From Halalkalibacter nanhaiisediminis (GTDB lineage: Bacteria; Bacillota; Bacilli; Bacillales; Bacillaceae_D), in contig NZ_VLKZ01000002.1 of NCBI RefSeq assembly GCF_007830185.1, positions 450,397 through 514,396 of the forward strand: DNA of 64,000 bases, written 5' to 3'. A program made the translations under genes and the position numbers. A model generated the notes under the pieces. The model had not been told where the DNA came from. It was given only the letters and a program-made list of their open reading frames with translations, and did not search any database. This document shows positions 29,053 to 36,983 of the stretch, one piece after another (positions within the stretch are counted from its first letter, which is position 1; the number at the start of each line of letters is the position of its first letter).

Positions 29053-29093
29053 AGTAGTGAGGGGGGTTTTTGTTTTAGCAACACCATCTCCAC
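29053..29093 (+). terminator. Terminator of the lipoprotein gene
   Basis: AACCCCTTCACTA paired with TAGTGAGGGGGG, followed by TTTTTG. Confidence 0.85.
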
Positions 29094-29505
29094 TTGCTGA
29101 TATCATCTGCCACTTATGGGTGTTATCAAATAAAAGATTTTGTCAACTATTTTATCCATTTCAGCAAGTTCAGAAGTGATAAGAGGTTGAAACTCTTCCT
29201 AAGTTTGGCAACATACAAATGGGTTCAAAATGTCGGAAGAAATGAGATAAAAGCTTATTAATCTCGATTATGCTTCTACTTTCTATCCATTTCCAAGTTG
29301 ACAAAATCACATAAAATGAAATCAAACACAATATATGGTGTATTTAAAATAAAAGTTAGTACAATATGTTGTTTTACTAGGGTTTCTTGTGTTAATCTTA
29401 GTTCAGGAAAGAGAGAGTATTTCCCAATTTAATAGGACAAGTAAGAAAACTATTTTATGGAAGTGTTTTGTCATATGCCTTAATATAGAATCTGGAGGTG
29501 ATTAG
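29094..29505. other. Gap upstream of the toxin peptide
   Basis: No gene seen. Presumably contains the promoter of the toxin-like peptide; I could not single out one promoter with confidence. Confidence 0.5.
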
Positions 29506-29601
29506 ATGGAAGAGTATATTCAACTACTATTACTTTTGTTTGCTGCAGGCTCCTTTCTCATTCTTTTTCTGACTTACGTTCACAAGATAACAAAAAAGTA
29601 G
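29506..29601 (+). CDS. Holin-like toxin peptide, 31 aa
   Basis: ATG at 29506 follows TCTGGAGGTGATTAG, a near-ideal ribosome binding site. The peptide is MEEYIQLLLLLFAAGSFLIL plus FLTYVHKITKK: a short N-terminus, one membrane helix and a basic tail. That is the layout of the putative holin-like toxin family (Hol_Tox) and of type I toxins such as TxpA. The stop codon lies inside a hairpin and a second hairpin follows. Type I toxins are usually controlled by an overlapping antisense RNA, which is not proven here. Confidence 0.7.
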   Translation: MEEYIQLLLLLFAAGSFLILFLTYVHKITKK

Positions 29602-29634
29602 CTCATCCTTATCTCCCAAGACAAAGTGAGCTAC
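29598..29634. terminator. Hairpin over the toxin stop codon
   Basis: GTAGCTCA (29598-29605) pairs with TGAGCTAC (29627-29634). No T tail follows on the plus strand; it may protect the mRNA 3' end or belong to an antisense RNA. Confidence 0.5.
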
Positions 29635-29649
29635 CGCCAAATGTTTATA

Positions 29650-29679
29650 CAAGTTGGAATGTCCTACCATTTCAACTTG
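29650..29679. terminator. Second hairpin downstream of the toxin gene
   Basis: CAAGTTGGAATG (29650-29661) and CATTTCAACTTG (29668-29679) form a 12-bp stem with one G-T pair and a 6-nt loop, followed by TTATATCTT. A likely rightward terminator. Confidence 0.55.
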
Positions 29680-29817
29680 TTATATCTTATCATTGCTTAT
29701 CATTTTACATCATTAGTATATATTTTACTACATCTTAGTGCAATTAAAAAGCAAAAAGGAGCTTACCTCACTAGTCATCAATAAGACAACTAACAAGATA
29801 AACCCCCACCTACTAAA

Positions 29818-30978
29818 TTATTCATCTTTAAAATAATCATAGTCAATAGTCTTTACCACAAAAGTATGGTTAATATCAACTCCAACATTATGATCAATCA
29901 TCAACTTTGATAGTTCTAAACCATCAATCAAAATAATCTTCTTGGCTTCTAATCGTTCAGCATATTTTCTCGCACCATCAGTAAAGTAAGAGGTTGTAAT
30001 AAATACCCCCTTCCTTGCTCCCTTTCCATCTAGAGCTCCAGAGAAGCTTTGAACAACATCACGACCAACTGAATTATTAGCTGCATACCTTTTAGCTTGA
30101 ACATATATATTATCTAAACCTAATTTATCTTCTTTAATTACCCCATCTAAGCCTTCATCGTTTGTTCTTTGAGTAACCTTTCCATCTCCATACCCCATCA
30201 CTGTTAATAGCTCTACAACTATATCTTCAAATTTCATCCAGTGAACATTTCTTAATTGCTTCAATAAATTATCAGCTAGTTCATTTTTTAATTCATCCAA
30301 TTTCTCTTTAACAATTGTTAGAGGATCTATTACCTTTTCTAACTCTTCAATTTCCTCTTTAATCTCACCTTTGCTCTCGTTAAGTAATTCAAGACCTTCA
30401 TTGGTAATTTGATATGTAAGCTTATTAACTTCATCAATGTAATTTTCTTTCTTTAAGCTATACCTTACACTTCGTACTCTAGAAAGAAATATAATATCTG
30501 AGTTATTTTCATACTTCATTAGTCTTTGTTCCTCACTTAATTTAAAGGAGTTGACTAATTTTTCTGTAATATCACTAGCTGAATATGCACTTCCATCTCT
30601 AAGTAGCTCCAAATAAGGAATCATCATTTCCCCTGTAGAAGGGATAGTATCTTTTATATCTTCATTGTAATCTTTATATCCCCGTGCTACTTTGTGTTTT
30701 TCAATTAACTGCAGCTCTTCTTTTTCATTTTTTGGAAGTCCCTCTTTGATTAAAATTTGTTTGATCTCTGGAATTGTTAAACCTGTTTCATTCAATTTCT
30801 TAAGGAATGTCATTATTCTTAATGACTCCATAGTGTACATAACTCTATTCCGACTAGATTCAGTGGGTATATATTCTTTGAAATCCTTCACCCATCTTCT
30901 ACCATTTGCTTCAGACCATCCAACTAACTCCGACATTTTTGTTTTTGTTAATAATTTATCATTCAATACTGAACCCAT
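29818..30978 (-). CDS. mrr: Mrr-family restriction endonuclease with N-terminal MerR-type HTH
   Basis: 386 residues. Order: MerR-like HTH (residues ~8-80, LTKTKMSELVGWSEANGRRW and LNETGLTIPEIKQILIKEG), an Mrr_N winged helix (~115-205, IPYLELLRDGSAYSASDITE), a charged coiled coil (~210-245), and an Mrr nuclease domain (~250-370) with FEDIVVELLTVMGY, DEGLDGVIKED and YVQAKRYA. The Asp...Gln-x-Lys site is the Mrr version of PD-(D/E)xK. Mrr cuts modified DNA (type IV restriction). The MerR-type addition is unusual. Confidence 0.87.
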   Translation of the reverse strand: MGSVLNDKLLTKTKMSELVGWSEANGRRWVKDFKEYIPTESSRNRVMYTMESLRIMTFLKKLNETGLTIPEIKQILIKEGLPKNEKEELQLIEKHKVARGYKDYNEDIKDTIPSTGEMMIPYLELLRDGSAYSASDITEKLVNSFKLSEEQRLMKYENNSDIIFLSRVRSVRYSLKKENYIDEVNKLTYQITNEGLELLNESKGEIKEEIEELEKVIDPLTIVKEKLDELKNELADNLLKQLRNVHWMKFEDIVVELLTVMGYGDGKVTQRTNDEGLDGVIKEDKLGLDNIYVQAKRYAANNSVGRDVVQSFSGALDGKGARKGVFITTSYFTDGARKYAERLEAKKIILIDGLELSKLMIDHNVGVDINHTFVVKTIDYDYFKDE

Positions 30979-31190
30979 CCCTTTATTACTTCATTGTCAG
31001 TTTTGCTACTCACCATATATCACGAGTGAATCAATAGTGAATTCTATTTGTTTTATTTTAACATAAAATCCCAACCTCACTTTAATAAGTTTTTTATTTT
31101 CATAAATAATAAAAAGAAATTAACTGGACGTGATAGACTTTGGTTGATATTCATCAAACTACACGTATATAAGATTAAGTGCTTTTGTTG

Positions 31191-31892
31191 TTACTCAGTA
31201 ATAAACACTGAATAACCGTTACTTTTTAATTCAGTAGCTAGTCGTTCTGCATTAGCTTTATTAGCAAATGCTCCGACTTGAACACAATACAATTTATTAG
31301 AATTACATAGTTGTGTTTGTGGAGGCGGTGGAGTAGGTTGCGCTTTCTTCTTTAAATTAAAGATTGATACAAGACCATTCTCCATACCTTTAGCACACTT
31401 ATTCAAAAATGCAGGATCTTTTAACAAACGTGCATCATTAGTATTATCAATAAATAAAAACTCAGGTAAAATAGCTGGCATTTTAGACTCACGTACAACA
31501 CGAAAGTTAGCTGTCTTTTTACCACGATCACGCACATTTCCTACTGCTTTCATGATTTCACTATGTATCACATTTTGATTATTTCGTATAGCTGCGCTCA
31601 CATTACCATTGAAAATCAATGTTTCAATACCAGTACCACCACCAGCATTAATATGCACACTAATAAAGTAATCAGCACCCCAAGCATTAGCCATGTCTGT
31701 ACGTTGTTTTAATGACAATGTACGGTCATCTTCACGACTTAAACGCACTTCAATATTCTCGTATTGCTCTAAATATTTCTTTAAAGCTAAAGCGATTGGT
31801 AATGTTAAATCCTTTTCACGTAATCCATTACCAAAAGCACCTGGATCAGTACCGCCATGACCAGGATCTACAAAAACCTTAATCTTTTTCAT
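31191..31892 (-). CDS. N-acetylmuramoyl-L-alanine amidase with SPOR domain
   Basis: About 233 residues. Amidase_3 domain with zinc ligands in KVFVDPGHGG, a conserved glutamate (VRLSRED) and FISVHINAGGGTG. A Pro-rich linker (AQPTPPPPQTQ) and a C-terminal SPOR peptidoglycan-binding domain (LYCVQVGAFANKANAERLA) follow. No signal peptide, so export would need a holin, as in phage lysis modules. It overlaps the holin gene end. Similar in layout to CwlC and phage endolysins of bacilli. Confidence 0.9.
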   Translation of the reverse strand: MKKIKVFVDPGHGGTDPGAFGNGLREKDLTLPIALALKKYLEQYENIEVRLSREDDRTLSLKQRTDMANAWGADYFISVHINAGGGTGIETLIFNGNVSAAIRNNQNVIHSEIMKAVGNVRDRGKKTANFRVVRESKMPAILPEFLFIDNTNDARLLKDPAFLNKCAKGMENGLVSIFNLKKKAQPTPPPPQTQLCNSNKLYCVQVGAFANKANAERLATELKSNGYSVFITE

Positions 31893-32330
31893 TATCATTC
31901 TCCTTCCCTTTTAATACATCGATAAAATCTCTAATTTTCGTATGAATATAGACATCAATTCTGTCTAGATTTTCTGTATTGCTTAATAGCTCCATGCCTA
32001 TGTACACTGTGACAACAACACCACCGACAACGTTAGTTCCAAATAAATTAATTTCAATAAGGTATACAAGTCCAATTAAAATCAATAAGCCAACTTTTTT
32101 ATTGAATCCTGCTATCCCAATAGCACTTCTCCAACGCTTTCCTTCTTTTCTGCTTGCCATTAATCTAGTAATTACATCTGTAATTTGAACAACTACTAAT
32201 ATTGCATAAGGCATTTGTTAACAACGGTGATAAAATTCCCAATATAGACGGTTAAAAATTCCTCAAAATTAGCGGATAATAGTCTCGATACATCAAATTC
32301 TTGGAGTGGAGAGACATTAGACATGATAGA
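31879..32330 (-). pseudogene. Phage holin, probably frameshifted near the start
   Basis: The continuous frame (31879-32214, 111 codons) reads MPYAILVVVQITDVITRLMA, GFNKKVGLLILIGLVY and NVVGGVVVTVYIGMELLSN, as in the TcdE/phi29-type holin_4 family. It lacks the first membrane segment. An adjacent minus-strand frame just upstream reads SANFEEFLTVYIGNFITVVNKCL, the expected N-terminus, and runs into a stop. No ribosome binding site stands before MPYA. A frameshift near 32210 is the simplest reading. Confidence 0.6.
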
Positions 32331-32834
32331 GATAGGGGAATTTTTTATAATTAAAGGGTCAATTTATGGTGTACGAGTCGAAGCATTTACTTCGAATGAA
32401 CTACACTACAATAATTATCAGCACCAAGTTGATAAAATTACTCGTATTTCTCACCTTAAAACTTTAAATCAATGGCATACAGACCATCATTCTGTCAAAA
32501 TTCCACTAAAAAAAGCCAACGCAATCTAATCTTTTAGGTCAAATACCAAACTCTTGAATTTTTTTGCGTCCGACAATAATCTCGAAACATTTTTAATAAG
32601 TCAAGCAACAGATTTTAGTATATTGAAGGAAATTGCGGAAGTTCTGACGCATAAAGTATGTTCTAGCTTTCTTAATTCCTTTAAAGTCTGCATCAAGAAT
32701 AATTATTCCATTACTTCAACTTCACTTTCCCAGCAGCTGAAATGAGAACATCCAAACATTAAGATAATAGATTGGTATAAGAAAAAACACCGTCAGTATC
32801 TCTATAAACAATGCTCTTTCTAAAATCTTCAGCT
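32331..32834. other. Gap with only doubtful short frames
   Basis: A 68-codon plus-strand frame (32323-32529, MIEIGEFFIIKGSIYGVRVE) has a weak GGAG site 15 nt upstream. It could be a phage or regulatory fragment, but I recognise nothing. The rest is AT-rich without a supported gene. Confidence 0.35.
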
Positions 32835-32880
32835 AAAAAAGGTACTCCAGCAGCTGATTTCAACTTTTGGAATACCTTTT
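32835..32880 (-). terminator. Terminator of the tct operon
   Basis: AAAAGGTA/TACCTTTT stem with T6 on the minus strand, 11 bp after the tctA stop. Confidence 0.75.
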
Positions 32881-32890
32881 CAAATATGTG

Positions 32891-34393
32891 TTACATGCTT
32901 ACTGGTGGTTGCTGCTCTTTTTTACGTTTAACACGATCCCTCCAAGCTGGAATAATGACCGCTAATGCTGTTAACAAAATTAGTGACATCGCTAGTGGGC
33001 TTGTTAAGAAAATATTCCACGATCCTCCTGAAATCGTCAATGATTGACGAAGCGCATTTTCCATCATTCCCCCTAAAATAAATGCAAGAATAAATGGGGC
33101 TGCTGGGAACGCAAAGATTCTCATGAAGTATCCCAAAATTCCAAAAACAACAAGTAAGTAAAGATCAAACGTACTAAAGCTTACCGCATATACCCCTATT
33201 AAACTCGAAATGATTACTAAAGAGATCAATAGCGGACGTGGTATTTTTAATACTTTAACAAAATAAGGGATTAACGGTAAATTTAAAATCAGTAAAAAGA
33301 CATTTCCTATATACATACTCGCAATAATACCCCAGAATACAGTTGGGTTTTCGGTCATTAATAATGGTCCTGGTTGAACTCCAAGTACGAGGAATGCTCC
33401 AAGCATAACAGCGGTAGTCCCCGATCCAGGAATACCGAGACTTAATAACGGTACGAAGGCTCCACTTGTTGCGGCATTATTGGCTGTTTCTGGTCCTGTT
33501 AAGCCTTTAATCGAGCCTTTTCCAAACTCTTCTGGATTTTTTGCTAATTTCTTTTCTGAAATATAAGCAACAAATGAAGATATGGTTGCCCCTGCTCCTG
33601 GCAGAACTCCGAGTATGAATCCAAGGAAAGATTGCCTTGTCATCGGTCCTTTCATTTCATTAAAATCTTGTTTTGTTAACTTCAAACTACCGATATTATC
33701 TAAACCAGACATTTTTTCTTTTCGATTTAAAATTAAGAAACAAACTTCCGCAATCGCAAATACTCCAAGGGCAATAATTAAAAAGTCAATTCCATCAAGT
33801 AAATTTACACTACCAAACGTAAATCGACTTGTCCCTGTTTGGGAATCAATACCTATTGTTACAATCATAAATCCAAGTACTGCTGAAATTAGCGCTTTAA
33901 TGGTTGATCCTTCTGATAAACTAGCAATTGCTGTTAACCCAAGAAGCATTAATGCAAAATACTCAGGTGGTCCAAAAATGATCGCAACACTCGCAAGTAT
34001 TGGTGCAAACATCATTAATAAAATAACACTGACTGTCCCGCCAACAAATGAAGCAATTGCCGAAATCGCTAACGCTTTTCCTGCCTTCCCTTGTTGAGAC
34101 ATTGGGTATCCATCAAATGAAGCTGCAACCGTTCCTGCTACACCAGGTGCGTTTAATAAAATCGATGAAGTCGAGCCGCCGTACATTGAGCCGTAATAAA
34201 CACCAGCCATCATTACAAGCGCAATCGTTGAATCCATCCCATACGTTACTGGGATCATAATAGCAATCGCGCTAATTGGTCCAAGCCCTGGGATCATCCC
34301 AATGATTGTCCCTATTAGCACACCGAGAAAAACAAATAATATAGCATCCCAACTAAATGCCACTTGAAACCCTTGTGCTATTCCTTCAAACAT
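32891..34393 (-). CDS. tctA: Tripartite tricarboxylate transporter, large permease TctA
   Basis: 500 residues, the large membrane subunit (about 12 membrane segments) of a TTT-family importer. Characteristic TctA stretches: GTIIGMIPGLGPISAIAIMIP, YYGSMYGGSTSSILLNAPG and FVPLLSLGIPGSGTTAVMLGA. It is the last gene of tctC-tctB-tctA, 27 bp after tctB. Energised by the sodium or proton gradient. The substrate is a carboxylate such as citrate or tartrate but is not readable from sequence. Confidence 0.95.
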   Translation of the reverse strand: MFEGIAQGFQVAFSWDAILFVFLGVLIGTIIGMIPGLGPISAIAIMIPVTYGMDSTIALVMMAGVYYGSMYGGSTSSILLNAPGVAGTVAASFDGYPMSQQGKAGKALAISAIASFVGGTVSVILLMMFAPILASVAIIFGPPEYFALMLLGLTAIASLSEGSTIKALISAVLGFMIVTIGIDSQTGTSRFTFGSVNLLDGIDFLIIALGVFAIAEVCFLILNRKEKMSGLDNIGSLKLTKQDFNEMKGPMTRQSFLGFILGVLPGAGATISSFVAYISEKKLAKNPEEFGKGSIKGLTGPETANNAATSGAFVPLLSLGIPGSGTTAVMLGAFLVLGVQPGPLLMTENPTVFWGIIASMYIGNVFLLILNLPLIPYFVKVLKIPRPLLISLVIISSLIGVYAVSFSTFDLYLLVVFGILGYFMRIFAFPAAPFILAFILGGMMENALRQSLTISGGSWNIFLTSPLAMSLILLTALAVIIPAWRDRVKRKKEQQPPVSM

Positions 34394-34420
34394 ACCTTTC
34401 TACACTCCTTTCCAACCATC

Positions 34421-34882
34421 TTAAAATGGTAAAATTCCAGCAGGTAAGCGAATGGCCAACCCGTAATTAAATAAACTATAGGCTCCTACCGAAAAAATGC
34501 AGGCTGTCAAAATATTTACAACCCACTTCTTGTAACCGAGAAACCTTGAACAAACGATAATGAATGCTATTGTCATGATGACAAACCCAACCACTTCAAG
34601 AACGGTAATATAAATGAGAATAAGTGTCATGACTCCTAGTAGCATCCCAGCTTCTTTTCTTTTTATCACCCGTTTCTTTTTTTGTTCTTCTGTATCCACA
34701 TCTTTACTAAAGAAAAAACAGATCGAAAGAATAAGTAAAACGAACCCTAATAACTTTGGAATTAAATCAGCATCAACAGGAACAAACGTATATTCAGGAA
34801 GTCTAAATGCCATAATTAAATACACAAGTGCTATAGTCATTAATACAAGAGAAAGACTTTTATTAACTGACAGCCTCATCAA
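34421..34882 (-). CDS. tctB: Tripartite tricarboxylate transporter, small permease TctB
   Basis: 153 residues with four predicted membrane segments (for example LSLVLMTIALVYLIMAFRLP and MLLGVMTLILIYITVLEVVG), the size and layout of TctB. It pairs with TctA in the membrane. It starts 10 bp after the tctC stop and the three genes share one strand and spacing, so they form one operon. Confidence 0.9.
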   Translation of the reverse strand: MMRLSVNKSLSLVLMTIALVYLIMAFRLPEYTFVPVDADLIPKLLGFVLLILSICFFFSKDVDTEEQKKKRVIKRKEAGMLLGVMTLILIYITVLEVVGFVIMTIAFIIVCSRFLGYKKWVVNILTACIFSVGAYSLFNYGLAIRLPAGILPF

Positions 34883-34892
34883 AACACCTCCC

Positions 34893-35900
34893 TTAATCTC
34901 TTAAAAACCCTAATTCTTTTAATACACCTTCAAGCTCAATTGATTGTTCATCTAAAAATGCTTTAAATTCTGTGCTATTCATAAACCGTTCATCCCAACC
35001 GTACATATTTCTAATTTCTGCAAATGCCTCTGATTCAGATGTTGCCTTGAAAATGCTCTCATAGAAAGCCAGCTGTTCTTCTGTCATATCTGGTGGTCCA
35101 AAAATGCCACGCCACACAATAAATTCAGTATCAATCCCTTGCTCACGTCCTGTCGGTAATGTTTCTAAAAACTCATCACCTTGCAAGCGCTCAGGCGCGG
35201 TAATGCCTAGCACTTTCATTTTTCCAGCACGAGCTTGTTCAGCTGCATCTGATACCCCTGTTGAGACAACATCAATACTACCATTTAGTACAGAAGTCAT
35301 TGCCCCTCCCTCCTGGTCAGATATATAGCGAATCTTTGTAATATCTACACCAGCAGCATTAGCAAACAAAATGAACTGCATGTGATCCATACTTCCTGGT
35401 GATGAATGACCAACAACCGTCACATTCTCTGGCTCTTCTCGCATTTCAGCAAATAACTCATCAAGCGAATCCCAGCGCGCATCAGCACGTACAGCAAATG
35501 CACCATAATCTGCAATTAAGTTTGCTATCGGGGTGAAATCCTCGTAGCCATACGGTGACTGACCATTAAGTGCAATGAAATGAATCGGAGGTGAGCTAAT
35601 GAATAGATTATGTGGGTCATTGCGTTTATGAATATAAGCCCAACCTACTGCTCCCCCTCCACCTGGTTTATTAACGACCCCAAAGCCATGGTTTGCCAAG
35701 TTTTCCTCATCAATCGTACGAGCTAGCATTCGTGCAGTTGTATCCCAACCGCCCCCAGCTGCAGAAGGTGCGATGATTTCAATAGAACGATCAGGTTCCC
35801 ACTCTCCGTTTTCATTCACTGAACCACTTTGAACAGGTGACGAACAACCTGCAAGTAAAATAAGTCCAATCATGATCAAAACTAGTAATCTTTCAGACAA
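34893..35900 (-). CDS. tctC: Tripartite tricarboxylate transporter binding lipoprotein TctC
   Basis: 335 residues. TTG start at 35900 after GGAGG with an 8-nt spacer. Lipoprotein signal ending LILLAGCSS. Mature domain has the Bug/TctC blocks IEIIAPSAAGGGWDTTAR, NKPGGGGAVGWAY and VVGHSSPGSMDHMQF. It captures the carboxylate outside the cell for TctAB. A perfect cre-like palindrome lies 50 bp upstream, pointing to control by CcpA or another LacI-family repressor. Confidence 0.93.
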   Translation of the reverse strand: MSERLLVLIMIGLILLAGCSSPVQSGSVNENGEWEPDRSIEIIAPSAAGGGWDTTARMLARTIDEENLANHGFGVVNKPGGGGAVGWAYIHKRNDPHNLFISSPPIHFIALNGQSPYGYEDFTPIANLIADYGAFAVRADARWDSLDELFAEMREEPENVTVVGHSSPGSMDHMQFILFANAAGVDITKIRYISDQEGGAMTSVLNGSIDVVSTGVSDAAEQARAGKMKVLGITAPERLQGDEFLETLPTGREQGIDTEFIVWRGIFGPPDMTEEQLAFYESIFKATSESEAFAEIRNMYGWDERFMNSTEFKAFLDEQSIELEGVLKELGFLRD

Positions 35901-35950
35901 TGAAAGCGCCTCCTTTTAAGTTTTAACTAATTTTACTTGCGCTCACTTGT

Positions 35951-35968
35951 TTTGAAAACGTTTTCAAA
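35951..35968 (-). promoter_or_regulatory. cre-like operator of the tct operon
   Basis: TTTGAAAACGTTTTCAAA is an 18-nt perfect palindrome containing TGAAAACGTTTTCA, which matches the CcpA cre consensus TGWAARCGYTWNCW (arm ends included). It lies between tctC and its likely promoter, consistent with catabolite repression. Another LacI-family regulator remains possible. Confidence 0.75.
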
Positions 35969-36017
35969 CTATTGTCTATTAAAACCTTTTTGAAACTTTT
36001 GTTCATTTTGTTCACGC

Positions 36018-36062
36018 AAAAAAGACTTTCAAAAAAAGATTCATACCCCTCTTTTGAAAGCC
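36018..36062 (-). terminator. Terminator of the DUF6944-like gene
   Basis: CTTTCAAAA (36026-36034) pairs with TTTTGAAAG (36052-36060); T6 follows on the minus strand. Confidence 0.75.
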
Positions 36063-36236
36063 TTCTATTAGCAAATAACTATTTCGTCAAAACTATTGCC
36101 ACAATGTTCCACTTCTTTTGTAGTAAGCTTGCCTAGGTATTAGATCAAGATCAGCGAAAGCGATACCACTCTATTCTAATTCGAGAAATACTTCTCCTAC
36201 AATCCCGCCAAATGTATTCAGCACTCTCTTTTTAGT

Positions 36237-36656
36237 TTAAGGAACGAATTCAACAATTTCTTCTTGTTGCTCTTCTACCAACACTTGTTCTCCTCCAATG
36301 GCTTGTAAAGCAGCACCGATTGTCTGATACCAATCCCCAGTTATGGCGATTTTTTGTCCTTCAATTACAATTTCTTTAGTAGTTGCTGTAATTTGCTTCT
36401 CTACTCCTATTGCCTGAGAAAGTTGCCCAACTGCTTGAACCCAGACTCCCGTCAGTATCTTTTTCTCACCATCTGAATCATCACCTAACAAAAACAACTT
36501 TAATAAAATAATAGCCTCTGCAATTTTCCCTATCGTTTGAAGCCAAACTGCAGCAGCCACTTGTTTTTCTAAATTTAACTTTAAATCTTCGTTTATTTTT
36601 GATTCATTCACAATGTCATTCACTCTCCATTGTTTTTCCAAAGCCAATACATTCAC
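36237..36656 (-). CDS. Repetitive small protein, DUF6944-like
   Basis: 139 residues built from three copies of a G/A-x-W-x-Q-x-(I/V)-G repeat: AAVWLQTIGKIAEAI, TGVWVQAVGQLSQAIG and TGDWYQTIGAALQAIGGE, separated by acidic or polar linkers. No signal peptide; the N-terminus is polar. Such W-Q-G repeats occur in Bacillus proteins annotated as DUF6944-family repetitive proteins (from memory), function unknown. Single-gene unit with its own terminator. Confidence 0.7.
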   Translation of the reverse strand: MNVLALEKQWRVNDIVNESKINEDLKLNLEKQVAAAVWLQTIGKIAEAIILLKLFLLGDDSDGEKKILTGVWVQAVGQLSQAIGVEKQITATTKEIVIEGQKIAITGDWYQTIGAALQAIGGEQVLVEEQQEEIVEFVP

Positions 36657-36983
36657 TCCCTTACAAAATGTCTACTTCATTATTTTTATTCAAGTAGAAG
36701 GGATATTGATTGTATTTATTTAACTATGGTCGTACTTATCACGAAAATTGGTTTTATGAAAGTACTGTCCATTATGTTCAATAGCGTACTTGTAGAATGT
36801 ATTTGAGCTATTGTCATTTATTACAATAGGTCTAATAACTTCCCTACTAAAAAAACACCATACTACTCAGGCCTATACAACTTACCGCCCTTATCGTAAA
36901 ACCGTTCACTATGCGATCAAATGACAAACTACCCGCATCCGAATAAATATCGAAAACAGGTAGTTCAGCTAATTTCATTACGA
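36657..36983. other. Gap without gene
   Basis: AT-rich; AACTACC (near 36930) and GGTAGTT (near 36960) could form the terminator of the acyl-CoA ligase gene. Nothing else recognised. Confidence 0.45.

Noticed and set aside
32323..32529. 68-codon plus-strand frame as a gene
   Set aside because: Weak ribosome binding site, no recognisable family and overlap with the presumed holin 5' end; mentioned only in the gap description.
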